From the NCBI GenBank assembly GCA_030248215.1, contig JASANG010000377.1:1-64000 (forward strand): 64,000 nt of DNA. The letters are read 5' to 3'. The notes beneath the pieces were generated by a model. That model was not told where the DNA came from and searched no databases. It was given only the letters and a program-made list of their open reading frames with translations. Positions within the stretch are counted from its first letter, which is position 1, and each line of letters begins with the position of its first letter. Position numbers and translations under genes: made by a program. Below are positions 21,666-33,573 of the stretch, piece by piece. The DNA is from Enoplolaimus lenunculus. Lineage: Eukaryota > Nematoda > Enoplea > Enoplida > Thoracostomopsidae.

Positions 21666-22107
21666 GAGCGTAACAGTAGTCTATTCGTAATCCTAAAGCC
21701 TCAGCGTTTAGATAGGTCTAAAGCAACGCCTAAACTTTCGCAAAAAATTGTCTAAAGCCGAACAAAACCTACTCTGCTGCAATCCTTCTATGCCTGGCAC
21801 TCACAACTTTCAACCGGTGCTAAAACCTTTCTATGGGAGCCAAAATTATTCAGAGGGCCAGACCATATGGGTTAAATTATTTCGATGTTGTCGTTTCTTA
21901 AATTCGCAACGCTTAAATCCAGCTCATCATCAGCCCGGTTTACCTGAGTTGCAGCTATTTGAAATTACAAACAACACACCAATGATAACGATTGCTAGTA
22001 TTGCGACAGAAATTAGCATAAACAGTTAAAATTGAAATATTTTACTAAAAATCGCATCTCGTAAAGCTGAAATAAACAATTTTGTAAGTTGCTTTTTAAG
22101 AAATTTT

Positions 22108-22545
22108 GGCCCATGTATAAAGATCAGGAGCGGAGCGGTTTTCTGTGGTACTGGAAAAGAATCAGCTAAAGCTTTGGGCTAATTTTTTTGCTTGGTTTAG
22201 GATTAAGCTTAGTCTTAGGAATTAATTCATTCTTACGCTTAGGCGTAGGCTTAGGCTTAGGTTTAGGTTTAGAAAGATGCTCATTCTTACGCTTTGGCTT
22301 AGGCTTAGGCTTAAGCTTAGAAATATGCTCATTCTTACGCTTAGGCTTAGGCTTAGTCTTAGGCTTAGAAATATGCTCATTCTTACGCTTAGGCTTAGGC
22401 TAGGCTTAGGCTTAGAAATATGCTCATTCTTACGCTTAGGCTTAGGCTTAAGCTTAGAAATATGCTCATTCTTACGCTTAAGGTTAGGCTTAGGCTTAGG
22501 AATGAGCGTATGACACTTCTTCCGCCAATGTTCTTTCTATTGGCG
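22108..22545 (+). mobile_element. TTAGGC-bearing MITE, subfamily B copy 4, expanded
   Basis: Left GGCCCATGTATAAAGATCAG and right CAATGTTCTTTCTATTGGCG. The body holds five consecutive blocks, each of ATATGCTCATTCTTACGC plus three to five TTAGGC hexamers, so a higher-order unit of about 50-60 bp has been amplified. Flanks GAAATTTT and GCATATTT agree at 6 of 8. Leu-rich open frames across it are array artefacts. Confidence 0.9.
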
Positions 22546-22701
22546 GCATATTTCTATCGAAATTTTTCGCACTTGTTTCCTGCGCCCTGTTAGACAAAGA
22601 ATAGAGACTTGAAGGCATAAAGTTTTAAACTTAGGCTTAGGTTTATATTTAATCTTATGCTTAGGTTTGGAAAAGTTTTTATGCTTAGGTTTAGTGGGTA
22701 G

Positions 22702-22877
22702 GCCTTACAGTTGCGCTTTATTCGCCGCAAGCCGACAAATACCGCTACCCACCGCCGCGCGTCACACGGCAAAATTTTTTATTAAAAATTGCCAAACGCA
22801 ACCAAATTTACCCATATTTTTGTTAACGCATAGCGGCGTTCGTCGGCGTCTGGCACAGTAAAGTATAGCGCAATCCT
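22702..22877. mobile_element. Family L element, copy 4
   Basis: CCTTACAGTTGCGCTTTATT on the left against AGTATAGCGCAATCCTTAG on the right, in inverted orientation, with GC-rich CCGCCGCGCGTC words between. Decayed member of the family seen at 1183-1389. Confidence 0.5.
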
Positions 22878-23118
22878 TAGAGTAAACATGGGATACAAAA
22901 ATGATATTTTCTTTGTTTCTCAAGTACTTAACATTTATACTGGATAAAGCGATAGTTTCCTACTGAAAATAGTAATTTGAATGCAAACCAACCGCGTCGT
23001 TGGGCAAAGATAACATTTTAAAATGACATATTTTCAACTCTGAACTAATCAAAATCCCTATTTTCTTGAAATTGAGTTCCTTCCGTCTGAAATCCTCAAG
23101 CCACCTTCCTCTATGACA

Positions 23119-23388
23119 TTAACCCTTTCTACATGAATATTTTCTATTTTTCCTGAGACCCACTTTTATGCAAGGATTCGAACTCCGTTGACTGGAGTGG
23201 GAGGCGTATACCATCACCACTCAGCTATAGGAGCTTGACGCTCGAGCCCGAGGTGGCTCTCACGTCTTGTGGCGATTTTGTACAATGCATACGTGTTGCA
23301 ATTGTTAAACACGGTGCGATATACATTATTTAACGTATATATACTGCGCTTAGTTGCCTATAGGTAACTCAATGTGAGAAGGGGTTAA
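23119..23388 (-). mobile_element. piggyBac-like MITE with tRNA-like core, copy 3
   Basis: TTAA at 23119-23122 and 23385-23388 brackets CCCTTTCTACATGAATATT and ATGTGAGAAGGGG. The minus-strand tRNA-like part keeps A box TAGCTGAGTGG and B-box-like GAGTTCGAATCC. It is about 68 bp longer than copy 1, carrying an extra GTACAATGCATACGTGTTGC-type segment before the subterminal hairpin. Confidence 0.8.
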
Positions 23389-23509
23389 ATGTTTTCATAT
23401 CCGATAATTGTCTTATGCCTAACTCTAAATATACTAATTTCTAGTCCACGGGCGTAATCAGGATATAATTTTGAACGAGTATAAAGATTATTTTTAGATT
23501 CTACGGAGT

Positions 23510-23695
23510 ATATTCTCAAATGTGTATAGCAACTATCATCAGTTAGTAATAGGTTTTTAAAATCTCTAACTACTGACGGTGTTGACCTTAAAATTGGCAC
23601 AAGAGCCAATCGTACGACAAAGATGTGACGAATTTTAGAACCACAGAGCATTCACTGGTTCGAAAGTTACAAGGCCTATCACCAACTGGAAATAA
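23510..23695. repeat. Inverted pair of a short hairpin repeat, family H
   Basis: TATTCTCAAATGTGTATAGC at the left and its inverse ACACATTTGAGAAT at the right, each linked to ATCAGTTAGTAATAGG-like words and to GAAAGTTACAAGGCC. Single copies occur near 32866, 38680, 52582, 52975, 62275 and 63010. Probably ends of a small DNA element. Confidence 0.55.
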
Positions 23696-24310
23696 ATACG
23701 GCACACATTTGAGAATGCGGGACTAGAATACAGTAAGTGATGCTAACGACTAGTGCCCTTTTCTCTTGACTCTCAAGAAATTTCGAGAAGTGATATGCCC
23801 CCTATAAAACCCTTCTAGTCAGATGCCACTTTTCCTGTCTTAAAGTAAGCATCAAAATTTAAAATAATGCCAATAAATCGTATTTTATATCGTAGTATTT
23901 TTTGTATATTTTAAAAATAATACTCATTTTTTTGACACAGAACAAAATGATAAATAGACGAACACTAAAAACCGGTGGGACAAATTTAGAAAAAACTATT
24001 AAAATATTAGGATTTTTTGAAATTTAAATTTTGAAATCTGTTAACAATAATTCAATTAATTAATGTTTGTGATAAATTAATATTAATTCGTGCTGGAAGA
24101 AGCAGTTTCATATGATGGTCGTCTGTCTGTAAACCTTTACAGTTACAACAGGAGCAAAAATTTCATCTAGAAATTCACTCTTACTTTACTTAAAATTATT
24201 TTTACAATTTAAACTCGGAAATAAATAAATAAAAACTTGTTTTTATACCGTTTATGAGTAGCTGAAGAATCAAAAACAATGTTGATGTTATATAAATAGT
24301 TGACAAAACA

Positions 24311-25860
24311 AGCCTATAGACAGCTCAACGTTGCTAGAGGGCTAAAAATATTTCAGGAGGGGCATACAAGCGTATACAATGACATATAAGACAGGTTGAA
24401 AATTTGCTAGGAGGGCCATAATTTTTCCAGCGGGGCTGAGATCCCACTGTTCCCCCCTCTCTTTGGCTACGGGTTTGGGACAATAATAGGTTCTGCACCA
24501 AGTTGCTGAATAAAGTTACACATTTATAAGCTAAAATACGAACCCAAGGTCTAACTGTATTGGTAAGCCCTAGGGGCGCGGCAACGGTATCTGAGCAACG
24601 TTCCCTCCGCCTGTGGGACTGGCCAGCCCGGAAAGGCTTGAACCGTTGTCGCAGCAGGAAATTCAAAAATAGGGATCATACACGCAATAACGCAATCACC
24701 GGAACAAAGTATTAATTCGTAAGCGAGTCCAGCAATATGAAACGAGCGATAAACCAAATTTAACCTGAATTACACCGAAAGAACAAAATGTTTTGAAATC
24801 GCACTGTGGGTCGGTTTTACCGAAAGCCCCGCCTCCAGGTACCTATCCCCTAGAAAGGTGAGCCACTGCTCTGTGCTTACCACCGGCTTAATTTGGGTAT
24901 TTTCGTTGCATCTCTTATGTATTGTCATAAATTAACCATGAATCAAACCCAAAACCTAAACGTTTCTATCGGTAAAAAGTGGCCGGTTACAATGAAAAAA
25001 TGCTAAATTCTATAAACCTGAAACGTTAAAATATCAATAGATCAACCATGTACCAGGTTACATACCATGTTCCAGGCCCATATCCAGCTTATCATTGCTA
25101 GTAAGAGGGGCTAAAAAATTTTACATGTGGGGGAATACAAGGGTTTTCGTTGATCTATAAGCAAGGTTGAAAAGTTTCAAGGGGGTGAGAAATTTTTCCA
25201 GCGGGGCTGAGTCATGCCTGGCCCCCTCTTGGCTACGGGTTCGTCATGTTCGCTCAAAACACAATAAATATAAACATTATCAAACAGAAAGCTAAAGGAT
25301 GAAACGGAAAAAATTTCTCGAAGCCTCGAAGTTTCTGGTGACAAAAAATATAAGGAATCGTACAAACTTAAGAATTAAACGGTTGCATCTTATGGGTCAA
25401 TAAATTATCTTGCAGCCAGCTCACCTTCCTAGGGAGGCCAAAAAAAATTCAGGAGGGGCATTCACGAATTTTCAATGACTTACAACACAGATTGAACATC
25501 TTGAAAGGGGCCAAAATTTTTTCAGGGGGCTGAGCCCACCCCCTGGCTCCTACTTGGATACGGGCCAGTGGCTACGCCAAAACCATAGCGCGGGTGGAAG
25601 GCTAGCAAGCCGTGTCCCCAATGATTGAAAAAAATTATTTTCGTTCAAGTTTAACTGAAACAGATTTTAGAAGCCCAACCATAGGAGCAATATCAACGGG
25701 CCCGTATCTAAGATGAGGCAGGGGTTCTCAGCCCCTCCCTGGAAACATTTCGGCCCCCAATAGAAAATTTTCAAACTTGCTTGTATGTCAACAAAACCCT
25801 TGTATGCCCTACCCGAAAACTTTTTCGCTTCTCTAGCAAAATCAGCTAGCTACATACAAA
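24311..25860. repeat. Cluster of four family I elements
   Basis: Four decayed copies of a sequence of about 165 bp lie at 24311-24475, 25075-25241, 25411-25565 and, inverted, 25699-25860. Each has a GCTAGAGGGGC-like start, GGAGGGGCATACAAG, CTTACAAC..GTTGAAAATTT, CCAGCGGGGCTGAG and a final TTGGCTACGGG. A fifth lies at 27430-27592. The ends CCGTAGCCAG/CTTGGCTACGGG are inverted. No gene was found among them. Confidence 0.65.
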
Positions 25861-26426
25861 TATATGCAGTTGCAATTCACCGACGCAATACCAAATTCTA
25901 AACTGTGCGCCAATGCATGAAAACCGTAGCCGGGATCAAATATCAGAAGGGTATGATCCCAAGTTGTTCCGAGCGAATTAAACAATCCCAACCGTTTTTT
26001 AACCTTTAAAATACACAATGCTTCCCCAAAGCCAGTATAATTTGAATTTTCGTGCGTTTTTAGGCAAATATCTCATTTATGCACACTATGTATGCCATTG
26101 CCCGCAAGCCACGCCCGTAAATATGGACATTTGCTTCAATAGGTTTTTCGTAGATTTATGTCTATTCCCCGGTTTAGCAAACTAAACCGACCAAACCGTG
26201 GTTAAGTTTTACAGGTTGTTTGGTAAACTAAATGCGTGGATGAACACATCAAAAAAGAGCACAATACAACTACAGGCATATTAATGTTCTATTTTATCTC
26301 AAAATAGAAAAAAATATACTTTTTGTGATAAAATTTGAGAAAACATATACGCTAAACTTTCTCATACACCATGTATGATCATGTGGTCAGCCGTACCACA
26401 AAAGAAAATCATATAACACCAATTTT

Positions 26427-26605
26427 GGCCAATGTAAACAACAGGGGCGGAACAGCGTTATAGGCTTATTCCTAAACCTAAACGTAAGAATGAGTTCAGT
26501 TCTACGCCTAAGTCTAAGCCAAGCAAAAGGATTAGTTTAAAGCTGAAGCTTACTGTATTGCAGTCGCAAAGAAAAACGATCCGGCCCTTATCTTTACATG
26601 GGGAC
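26427..26605 (-). mobile_element. TTAGGC-bearing MITE, subfamily B copy 5
   Basis: Starts GGCCAATGTAAACAACAGGG and ends CCTTATCTTTACATGGGGAC. Flanks CCAATTTT and TCAATTTT agree at 7 of 8. Few hexamers are left. Confidence 0.88.
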
Positions 26606-27228
26606 TCAATTTTTAACAATTTTTATATTTTTTAAAATTTCACGAATTTTAAAAAACTGTAAAAATTAATTAAAAATTGTTCAGTATTTTAAGTCAAGGA
26701 CTGAAAAGTGATGGTTTCATCTGCCAGTGAAACAATGATGTCATCCTGTTCCTACAAATATGACAAACTAGAAAAGATATTTCAAGCTAAACCTCAAAAT
26801 TGAAACCACAACATATTAAGCATACCTATTAAAGCTATCAAAATTTAAATTTATTAAAATTTGTATCTGGCAAATTCTTCATAAACGACAGTACGTTAAC
26901 CAATTTCTTATTCACACCAATTTCACTGCTTCCTACGTACATCCGTACCCAAATCAGACAATAGATTTCAAGCTTAAAGGAAGCGCTAAGCCAGCAAATT
27001 AAAAAACAAACATTTGTCGAACCAAAGAACCCGATATGAGTCTGCGTTTCCAACTCATGAAACCAGAAAAAATTTTGGCCAATGTTTGGCCAGGGGTAAG
27101 CGGGGTATCGCCCACTTATCTCATGCAACCGTATTTACGGACCTGTTTGTTTTTTCGAAGTTTATGAAAAATGACCCTAAACTTGTTCTAATATAGTAAT
27201 CAGATAATTTTTTCCTCATCATGGCATC

Positions 27229-27404
27229 GCTCCATGTTACTTTTTAAGGGGCGTCTAGGTTTCTGGTGGGTCCATAAAAGAGTAGGTAGAGATTCTAAAT
27301 TTCATTTTTTGCTTAGGCTTAGGCTCAGGAACACTTTTTTGCAACGCTTAGGTTTAGGCTTAGGAATACGCTTAACCTACTGTTACGCCACTTCAACATT
27401 GGCC
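27229..27404 (+). mobile_element. TTAGGC-bearing MITE, subfamily A copy 5
   Basis: Left GCTCCATGTTACTTTTTAAG and right ACGCCACTTCAACATTGGCC. Flanks ATGGCATC and ATGACATC agree at 7 of 8. The TATA-like motif is changed to CATAAAAGAG here. Confidence 0.87.
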
Positions 27405-27429
27405 ATGACATCAATTTTTAAACACTCAG

Positions 27430-27592
27430 ACCCGTAGCCAGCTCAACTTGCTAGGATGTCTAAAAAGTTTGTTTAGGACAATCATACAAGGACATTCAAC
27501 GACTTACTAGCAAAGTTGAAAATTCTTTACGAAAACCTAAATTTTTCCAGAGACAGGCTGAATCCCTCCAACCAGCCCCACCCTTGGCTACG
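27430..27592. mobile_element. Family I element, copy 5
   Basis: CCCGTAGCCAGCTCAACTTG at the left and CCCTTGGCTACGAG at the right are inverted, with GACAATCATACAAGGACATT and TTTTTCCAGAGACAGGCTGA between. It is the copy that best shows both ends of the family clustered at 24.3-25.9 kb. Confidence 0.65.
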
Positions 27593-28763
27593 AGCGCCTT
27601 TCAACGTCAGTTAGAGGAAAAATTTAAATTGAAAACAGACGCTGTTTAATCATTTAAAGCTAAAACGCAGTACTAAATCAGAAAATATACAGATATCCGA
27701 TATTGCACATATATATTCAGTTAATATATACGGTGTCCTTGATATTAACATGTACGCATATTACAAATGTAAGTATCACTCAATACATGAGTCAATTGCC
27801 GGTTGTCGTAGATATGTGAATGAATATGCGTCTAAAACGAATAGTAATTACGTCTTTCTACTCAGTCAACGCTATCTTTTACTAGCAAAATGGGGATCGT
27901 CTAATATATATGCTATATTTCCGGGTTCAACCGGTGATTAATAACATGGAACCGGAAGTTGGCAAATTTTGTCACAGCCAGAGATGAAACGAAATTAGGT
28001 TGACAAAAAAGCCGAATTTTTGATGCATTATTAAAATAATGTATTGTCAAAAAATTGCTTTTAAGCTTGATTTTTGACCAAACTGCATGGTGTAACCGGA
28101 TATTCGTTTGCGGCAAAAATCAGCGTCTATTTCTGTAAGAGAAATAACGAAAATTCTGTTATTTTTGTGCTTAAAATTTGTTATAAATCACGTATTGTAC
28201 TACGTAAAAGTGTCCCTAGAAGGGACAGATTATGATATGTTTCGCTTGAAGCATGTAAAAGAGTTTAAACAAAAGTTAGTTAGACCATAGATCAGTAGGT
28301 AATGCTTATAATATTAGCTCCATAACTTCTATGAAAATAGTTGTCATCTTTATCTTTGACGGCTGTCTTTCAGTGTTAAACACGCTTGCGGTCAGTGAAA
28401 CAAGAAACATATGGGTCCAGCGGACATCACCTATCAGCTTAATTTTAGCGTTTGTTGGGTTTTACAATGTTCAGTTTATAAGTGATCTAATCTAGCATTG
28501 TTCATTGGAAGGAGATATTTTTTATACTGCAAGTCTGCAATTGCTTGATATGAAACAAAATTTGGAAATTCATCCAAAATCTTAATAATTTATGCAAGCG
28601 ACATTTTTTCTTACGAAATTTTTGGAAAACCGGCGAATATTTGCACGCCTCACTTGTGTTGGCAGAAAAGTAAAACATTTTTGAAACTATTATAGTTAAA
28701 TATTCGTTTTTCGTTTCCGTTATTTTTACTATATCAGTTTACACATTGCAAAGTTGAAATTTT
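27593..28763. other. Gene-free stretch
   Basis: AT-rich. A short frame near 28200-28289 reads VKVSLEGTDYDMFRLKHVKE and stops; it faintly resembles a ubiquitin-like strand order but has no supported splice partner, so I do not call it a gene. Confidence 0.4.
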
Positions 28764-28954
28764 GGCCCATGAATCGATCAGAGGCTGGGACGTTTTTCTG
28801 TGGGACTGCAATAGAGTTAGCTTCAGCATTAGACTAATTTTTTGCTTGGCTTAGGCTTAGGTTTAAGCTTAGGAATATGTTCATTCTTACGCTGTGGCTT
28901 CGGCTTCAGGAATATGCTTATAATACTGTTCCGCCCCTGTTCTTACAATTGGCC
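28764..28954 (+). mobile_element. TTAGGC-bearing MITE, subfamily B copy 6
   Basis: Left GGCCCATGAATCGATCAGAG with GTGGGACTGCAATAGAG. Right CCCTGTTCTTACAATTGGCC. Flanks GAAATTTT and GAAACTTT agree at 7 of 8. Confidence 0.88.
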
Positions 28955-29882
28955 GAAACTTTAAAGCGTGCGTTATGCAACCATGAAAATCTAACAACAA
29001 AACTAAATATTTTATCGCCATTATGAATGACTTTCTTTGCTGCTCTGCATAAATGACCGTATTCGTAGCTGAATCTCAGGTCCATATTCTCAAAATTGTA
29101 GGTACAGCATCCATTACCCGTTTGAAAAAAGGTTTTCAAACAATCGATCTGCCGCACCTACGGAAGTCAAACTCGGTTTACAAGTAGCATCAAACAAATG
29201 CTACAAACGCTCAAAATCCTGAAATTCTCCATTAGCTGAATATAACCTAACACCTACTAAAATCCATAGGTGCTACACATTTGAAAGTATGGGCATATGA
29301 GCCATCTTTACGGTTGAACCGGAGGTAACCCTCATTCTTTAAGCTAGAAATATGGTTATGCTACCTTTACGGCAGTGTTCTATTCATTAGCCAAATTTAA
29401 AATAATAGAATTTCAATTAAAAATGCATAAAAATAGCCGAGTCCGAAGTGTGAAAAATGCTGTATCGCAAGTATATATCTCTAGCAAAAATTTCAGCTCA
29501 GCCAGGAACCACAGGCGTATGCAAAGGGGCATTTACCTCTAAAATTTTTGGACACAAAAAACTATATTTAAATACTTTTGCAGTCTATAAACCTGCGTAC
29601 TGCTGTGCAATGGCCAGAAACCGGCCATGTATTCTCTACAGTTCCTGTGGTGAGATAAAGCGCTTCATGTGACCTGGGTTTTATTATATCACCTCAGACT
29701 TTCTCACAGATGAATGAGGATTTTTAAAAGTAAAGACATAGTTTGGGTTCAGCTATTAAATGAAGTTAGTTTTTAGATTTAATCTTGTTTGTGATAGCTA
29801 CGAGTTGTGCCTTCAATTTCAGATTTTACAATCTGCCCAGATTCATTTTACTGCAATGTAAACAGAGCCGCAGCCGTATCAT
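28955..29882. other. Gene-free stretch
   Basis: No exon or clear repeat end recognised between the TTAGGC MITE and the family D element. Confidence 0.35.
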
Positions 29883-30427
29883 GCGGGGTTCACGTTATAA
29901 CTGGGGCAGCCGTTAACACGTTTTGTCTCTTTACAATAGCGAGCAACATTTTGTCTGCACGTTAATGCGCTGTCAAATTAAAAAATTTGATTGTCTGCTA
30001 TCTTGATGTGACGTTCACTGTTTGTAGAGCAATATCATGTGATATTCCAAATATTGTATGCCGATATCATGACCTGTTTGAAACTGTCTGCAATGTTGTG
30101 GTAAACTAGCCTGAATGTCCTGTAGAATGTCGTATGGTACTAAAAATGTGAAATTTGAATCGGGAAAATTTTCGCCAGAAACAAAAACTGAGGAGCTAAT
30201 TCAGCTTTCGAAATGATTTAATGCTACATTATTCGCATAAATGTCCCACGATATTATCTATTTGTATACGATGGGTGCATGAGATCCGTAATTTGTAAGC
30301 CAATATCATGTGACATTCACATTTTGTAGTATTACCCGCTATTTAATTCGCTAAATTTTATCTTGACGTCGAATCAACATGGGGCAAAACGTGTTCACGG
30401 TTGCCCCAGTTATAACGTGAACCCCGC
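29883..30427. mobile_element. MITE family D, intact ends with 5-bp duplication
   Basis: Termini GCGGGGTTCACGTTATAACT and AGTTATAACGTGAACCCCGC are inverted, and the pairing continues inward with GGGGCA/TGCCCC and CACGTTTTG/CAAAACGTG. ATCAT flanks both sides (29878-29882 and 30428-30432). The interior has several palindrome-like words built on ATATCATGTGATATT. A second copy at 43336-44628 carries other elements, and a decayed third lies at 61916-62158. No protein is encoded and the superfamily is unknown to me. Confidence 0.88.
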
Positions 30428-30432
30428 ATCAT

Positions 30433-31397
30433 ATGATGGTACGAGAAATTTTTATTGATTTCGAGTCAACATGTACAAAACGTGACCGACTGCCGGCTTT
30501 CTAAAATTTTAAAGAAAACTTTGTGGAAAACAAAAACGGACACCAATTTTTACCGGAAACAGATATCCGATTATACCCGGCTCACTGAGTAAAAAACATT
30601 AAATTTTACTCAGCAGACGATTTTAAATTACATTCACAACCACAATCGAAAGTTCAAATAATAAGGCACAAAGCATAAACATAAAATGCCATCTTGAATA
30701 TGTACATAACAAGTTTCTCTTGATTTTACGCTTATATTTCTTCCATTGCATGAACCAATTTGTGAACTAAAGCATATCGTTTCGGTTTATAAAAAACATT
30801 ACAAACAACATTTCGCAGGAACAACAATTGAACCCGACAAAGAGAACATGAAACTGCGCTTAACGGTTGTTCAAACCCAGAGTCTAGGGCTTCTGGATTA
30901 TACCGGAATCGGAACAACAAATTTATACCAGAATTGTAGTAGGAATCGGAACTAGAAATTTTGTGGCTGTACGGATAACTTGTATTGACAAATCTCATGT
31001 TGATTTAAGGTGTCTGTTGGCTGACAACAATTTTCAAAAAGGTTGCATGAACAAGTTGGTGAAGATTTTTGGTTTTGTAAAAGCTAATCTACAATCAATT
31101 ATTGATAAGTTAACAAGTCATCTAAAACAATTTAATAGATAAATAATACAAATATTTTATGCATCGATATCGGAACTCGTTTTGAATCGGAAATCTGGTT
31201 GCACAATGAGAGGCAATATTTTCAAAAGTATGTTACACCTAATCACCAGTTAGAAGAAACCAACTTCGTAAGTATGTGCCTACAAACTTAGCCTAAGCCT
31301 ATGCAATAAAATATGTGTAAAGCTTAACCTCACTCAATTGAAACCCCGTGGAACACGATGTTCCTCTCAAGGTAACATGGGCCTGAAAATCAATGAC
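30433..31397. other. Gap downstream of PEX2
   Basis: AT-rich. The stretch 30535-30585 carries GGAAACAGATATCCGATTAT, an end of the dispersed hAT-like family with CCGGATATCCGG termini. 31240-31382 holds CCTAAGCC words and ends CAAGGTAACATGGGCC, a decayed TTAGGC-type MITE right beside the end of PEX2. Confidence 0.4.
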
Positions 31398-33573
31398 TCA
31401 AAACACTACAGGCTGAACATACTGTCTCGTGATTTTAGTTCCGCACTCAGGACAACAAAAATTCGGATCAGCTTTTAGATTGCCAAAAACACAATAATAA
31501 CACATCACATGATTGCACCCGTAACACTGCGGAAGAATTGGATATTCTTCGCACGAAACACACCGAAGTAGCGATTGCTTTGTGATAATCGATCTTGATT
31601 GGTTCGCAATGACGTCATGGCCAATTTGCTGTTTATCATTTCGCATCATTGTACGGCGAGCGATATTTTGTAAACGACGAAAATTAATCAAAGGCAACAC
31701 AAAAATGGCAATATCAGCAAATCCACGCCATAATACTTCACGGTTCATATAGCTAAAGTCGATATACGCCAAGTTTGGTTCTGATCTTAAACGAAACAAA
31801 AAACATTCTAGTCAGACTCCATATCACAAAGTGAACAAACAAACAGCACCACCGATTGAGCCAAAGTTTAAGACATATGCTGCAAACTTCTGATTTTCTT
31901 TAATTATGAACCTTTATGCAATTTGACAACAAGCTTAATTCAGTCAATGTAATAATTTATAGCCAAACATTACTTAGTCCGCCAACTTGTTTGATTCCAA
32001 CCACAACCAGAATAATATTGTTTCGAAAACAAAAGACAAATTGATTTTTAGCAAAACATAGTAATAATTTAAAATTAACCTTAATCACCAGATTTACAAC
32101 TTCACAACCGGGGTATCACACACTTCTGGCAAGAACAAATTAACATTTTCATACAACAGAATTCATCCAATCTTACTAAAACAAGCGTTTGACGCTACAA
32201 TTCATGTAGTCACATACACCCAAACTATGAGTTCTTTTTTTAAAAGTGGAATATAATATTGAAGTACAAATCATATCATATCATAAGTGCGGCGCTATAC
32301 TTACATTTCGGCGTCGCCGGAAGCACATAAAGTTTTTCCGTATGTATGACGTTCGGCGCCCTTCAGCAATTCGTGGATAATTTTTAAGCAACATATCAGA
32401 ACAAATAGGATTCCGGATAAAATGTCAAAATTCCGGTACCGATTGATTGTGCAATCAGAATTGGAATCAAATCTCGTTTTGAATCGAAATTCCAATCGGC
32501 TACAACAGTAGTCTACCATACTACTGAACATGGCAATTACCTGTACATCTGATCCAGTTGGAAAATTCGTTCTGCCACACCGGAATACTTTCCATTCACC
32601 AAAAACAACGCCATATTAATGAGATACAAAATCTCAGACGCAATAATTGCCAGCCGCTCGTAGGACAGCGGAGATGCATCATGAAGAACTGAATCTAACG
32701 AAGGCAACAGATTCGATTTCAAAAACGGCGTTACCGAACGAGAAAATACAAACCCAAGTTTTCGAGCCAGTGAGACATGAAATCCTGAAACTTAAGCGGA
32801 TCGTAATTCATGAGCCCAACAAAACGATCACGGTAAGAACTATAATATATTATAAGCAGTGTGTATATTCTCAAATGCATGTAGCGCCTATCACCTCATC
32901 CGTTGGTGATAGGTCCAATAAATTTCATACCATTCAATCAAGAACTTACTTAGAATTGAGCTTGCCATTTTAGCTGCCGTAGTTCGCTTGTTTTCAACCT
33001 GTTCCGAACTGTGACAGGAGCTACACATATTGTATATTACAAAAGACAAATTACTCCCAAATAATACTAGCAGACAGCAGCAAATGACTTTAATTAGAAA
33101 TTTTGAAAATGTTCACTAGTTTTTTGGAGAATATAACAAGAATGCAATTTGGCGCTGCGCTTCAAGGCTTACTTGTTTTTGTTTATTTTCTGATTTAGTA
33201 TTATTTGCTATCATTTGTTATAATTTGGCTCCAGTGTTTTAGTATCAACTGTGTCTTTGGTATAAGTACTTATTTCTGACTCTACCGAGCGTAGGGTGGA
33301 TATTGAACCAACGCGTCATGCATCGTTTGCATTTTTTCATCAGTTGCGCCCAAATTTTCACCACGTTTACCGAGCAGCTGTTAATATAATAATGAACGTT
33401 AGTCACGAACTACGCACCTTTTCTGACATAAGACAAATCATACATCTGTTGTCCTGACGTTGAATCATTAACCACTAAATTATACAGCGTCACAAAACCG
33501 CATACGGCGCATTTCGCCAATTCCTGGAGCATTGACCGTTTGAAATCGAAGCACTCAAATACTTGAGTAACGC
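31398..33573 (-). CDS. PEX2: PEX2, peroxisome biogenesis RING protein (three C-terminal exons)
   Basis: Three minus-strand exons join in phase: 33573-33418, 32784-32541 and 31785-31398 (stop at 31400-31398). The order matches PEX2. The first has GVTQVFECFDFKRSML, like the WSQFTQCF..K region. The second has ALFLVNGKYSGVAERI, like the conserved FLIFLQRGKF segment. The third has DFSYMNREVLWRGFADIAIF, then a C-terminal RING with CVSC, CYGCNHVMCYYC and CPEC. PEX2 is a peroxisomal membrane RING ubiquitin ligase that works with PEX10 and PEX12 to ubiquitinate import receptors for recycling. About 262 codons are seen against roughly 305 in animals, so about 35-40 N-terminal residues are missing. A weak candidate first exon lies at 38611-38516. 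HPRT follows upstream on the same strand. Sequence between exons 1 and 2 is shorter than in vertebrates. Confidence 0.93.

Noticed and set aside
22188-22513. Leu/Gly/Arg-rich overlapping open frames on the plus strand
   Set aside because: They follow the hexamer blocks of MITE copy B4 and have no start, splice or codon signals of their own.
32647-32973. A 108-codon plus-strand open frame
   Set aside because: It is the opposite strand of the PEX2 exon 32784-32541 and adjoining intron.
33286-33381. An extra PEX2 exon reading LLGKRGENLGATDEKMQTMH
   Set aside because: It has an acceptor-like TATTAACAG and an open frame, but the phase needed to follow the exon ending at 33418 meets a stop at once, and PEX2 proteins have no matching segment. 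It may be chance or an alternative 3' exon.
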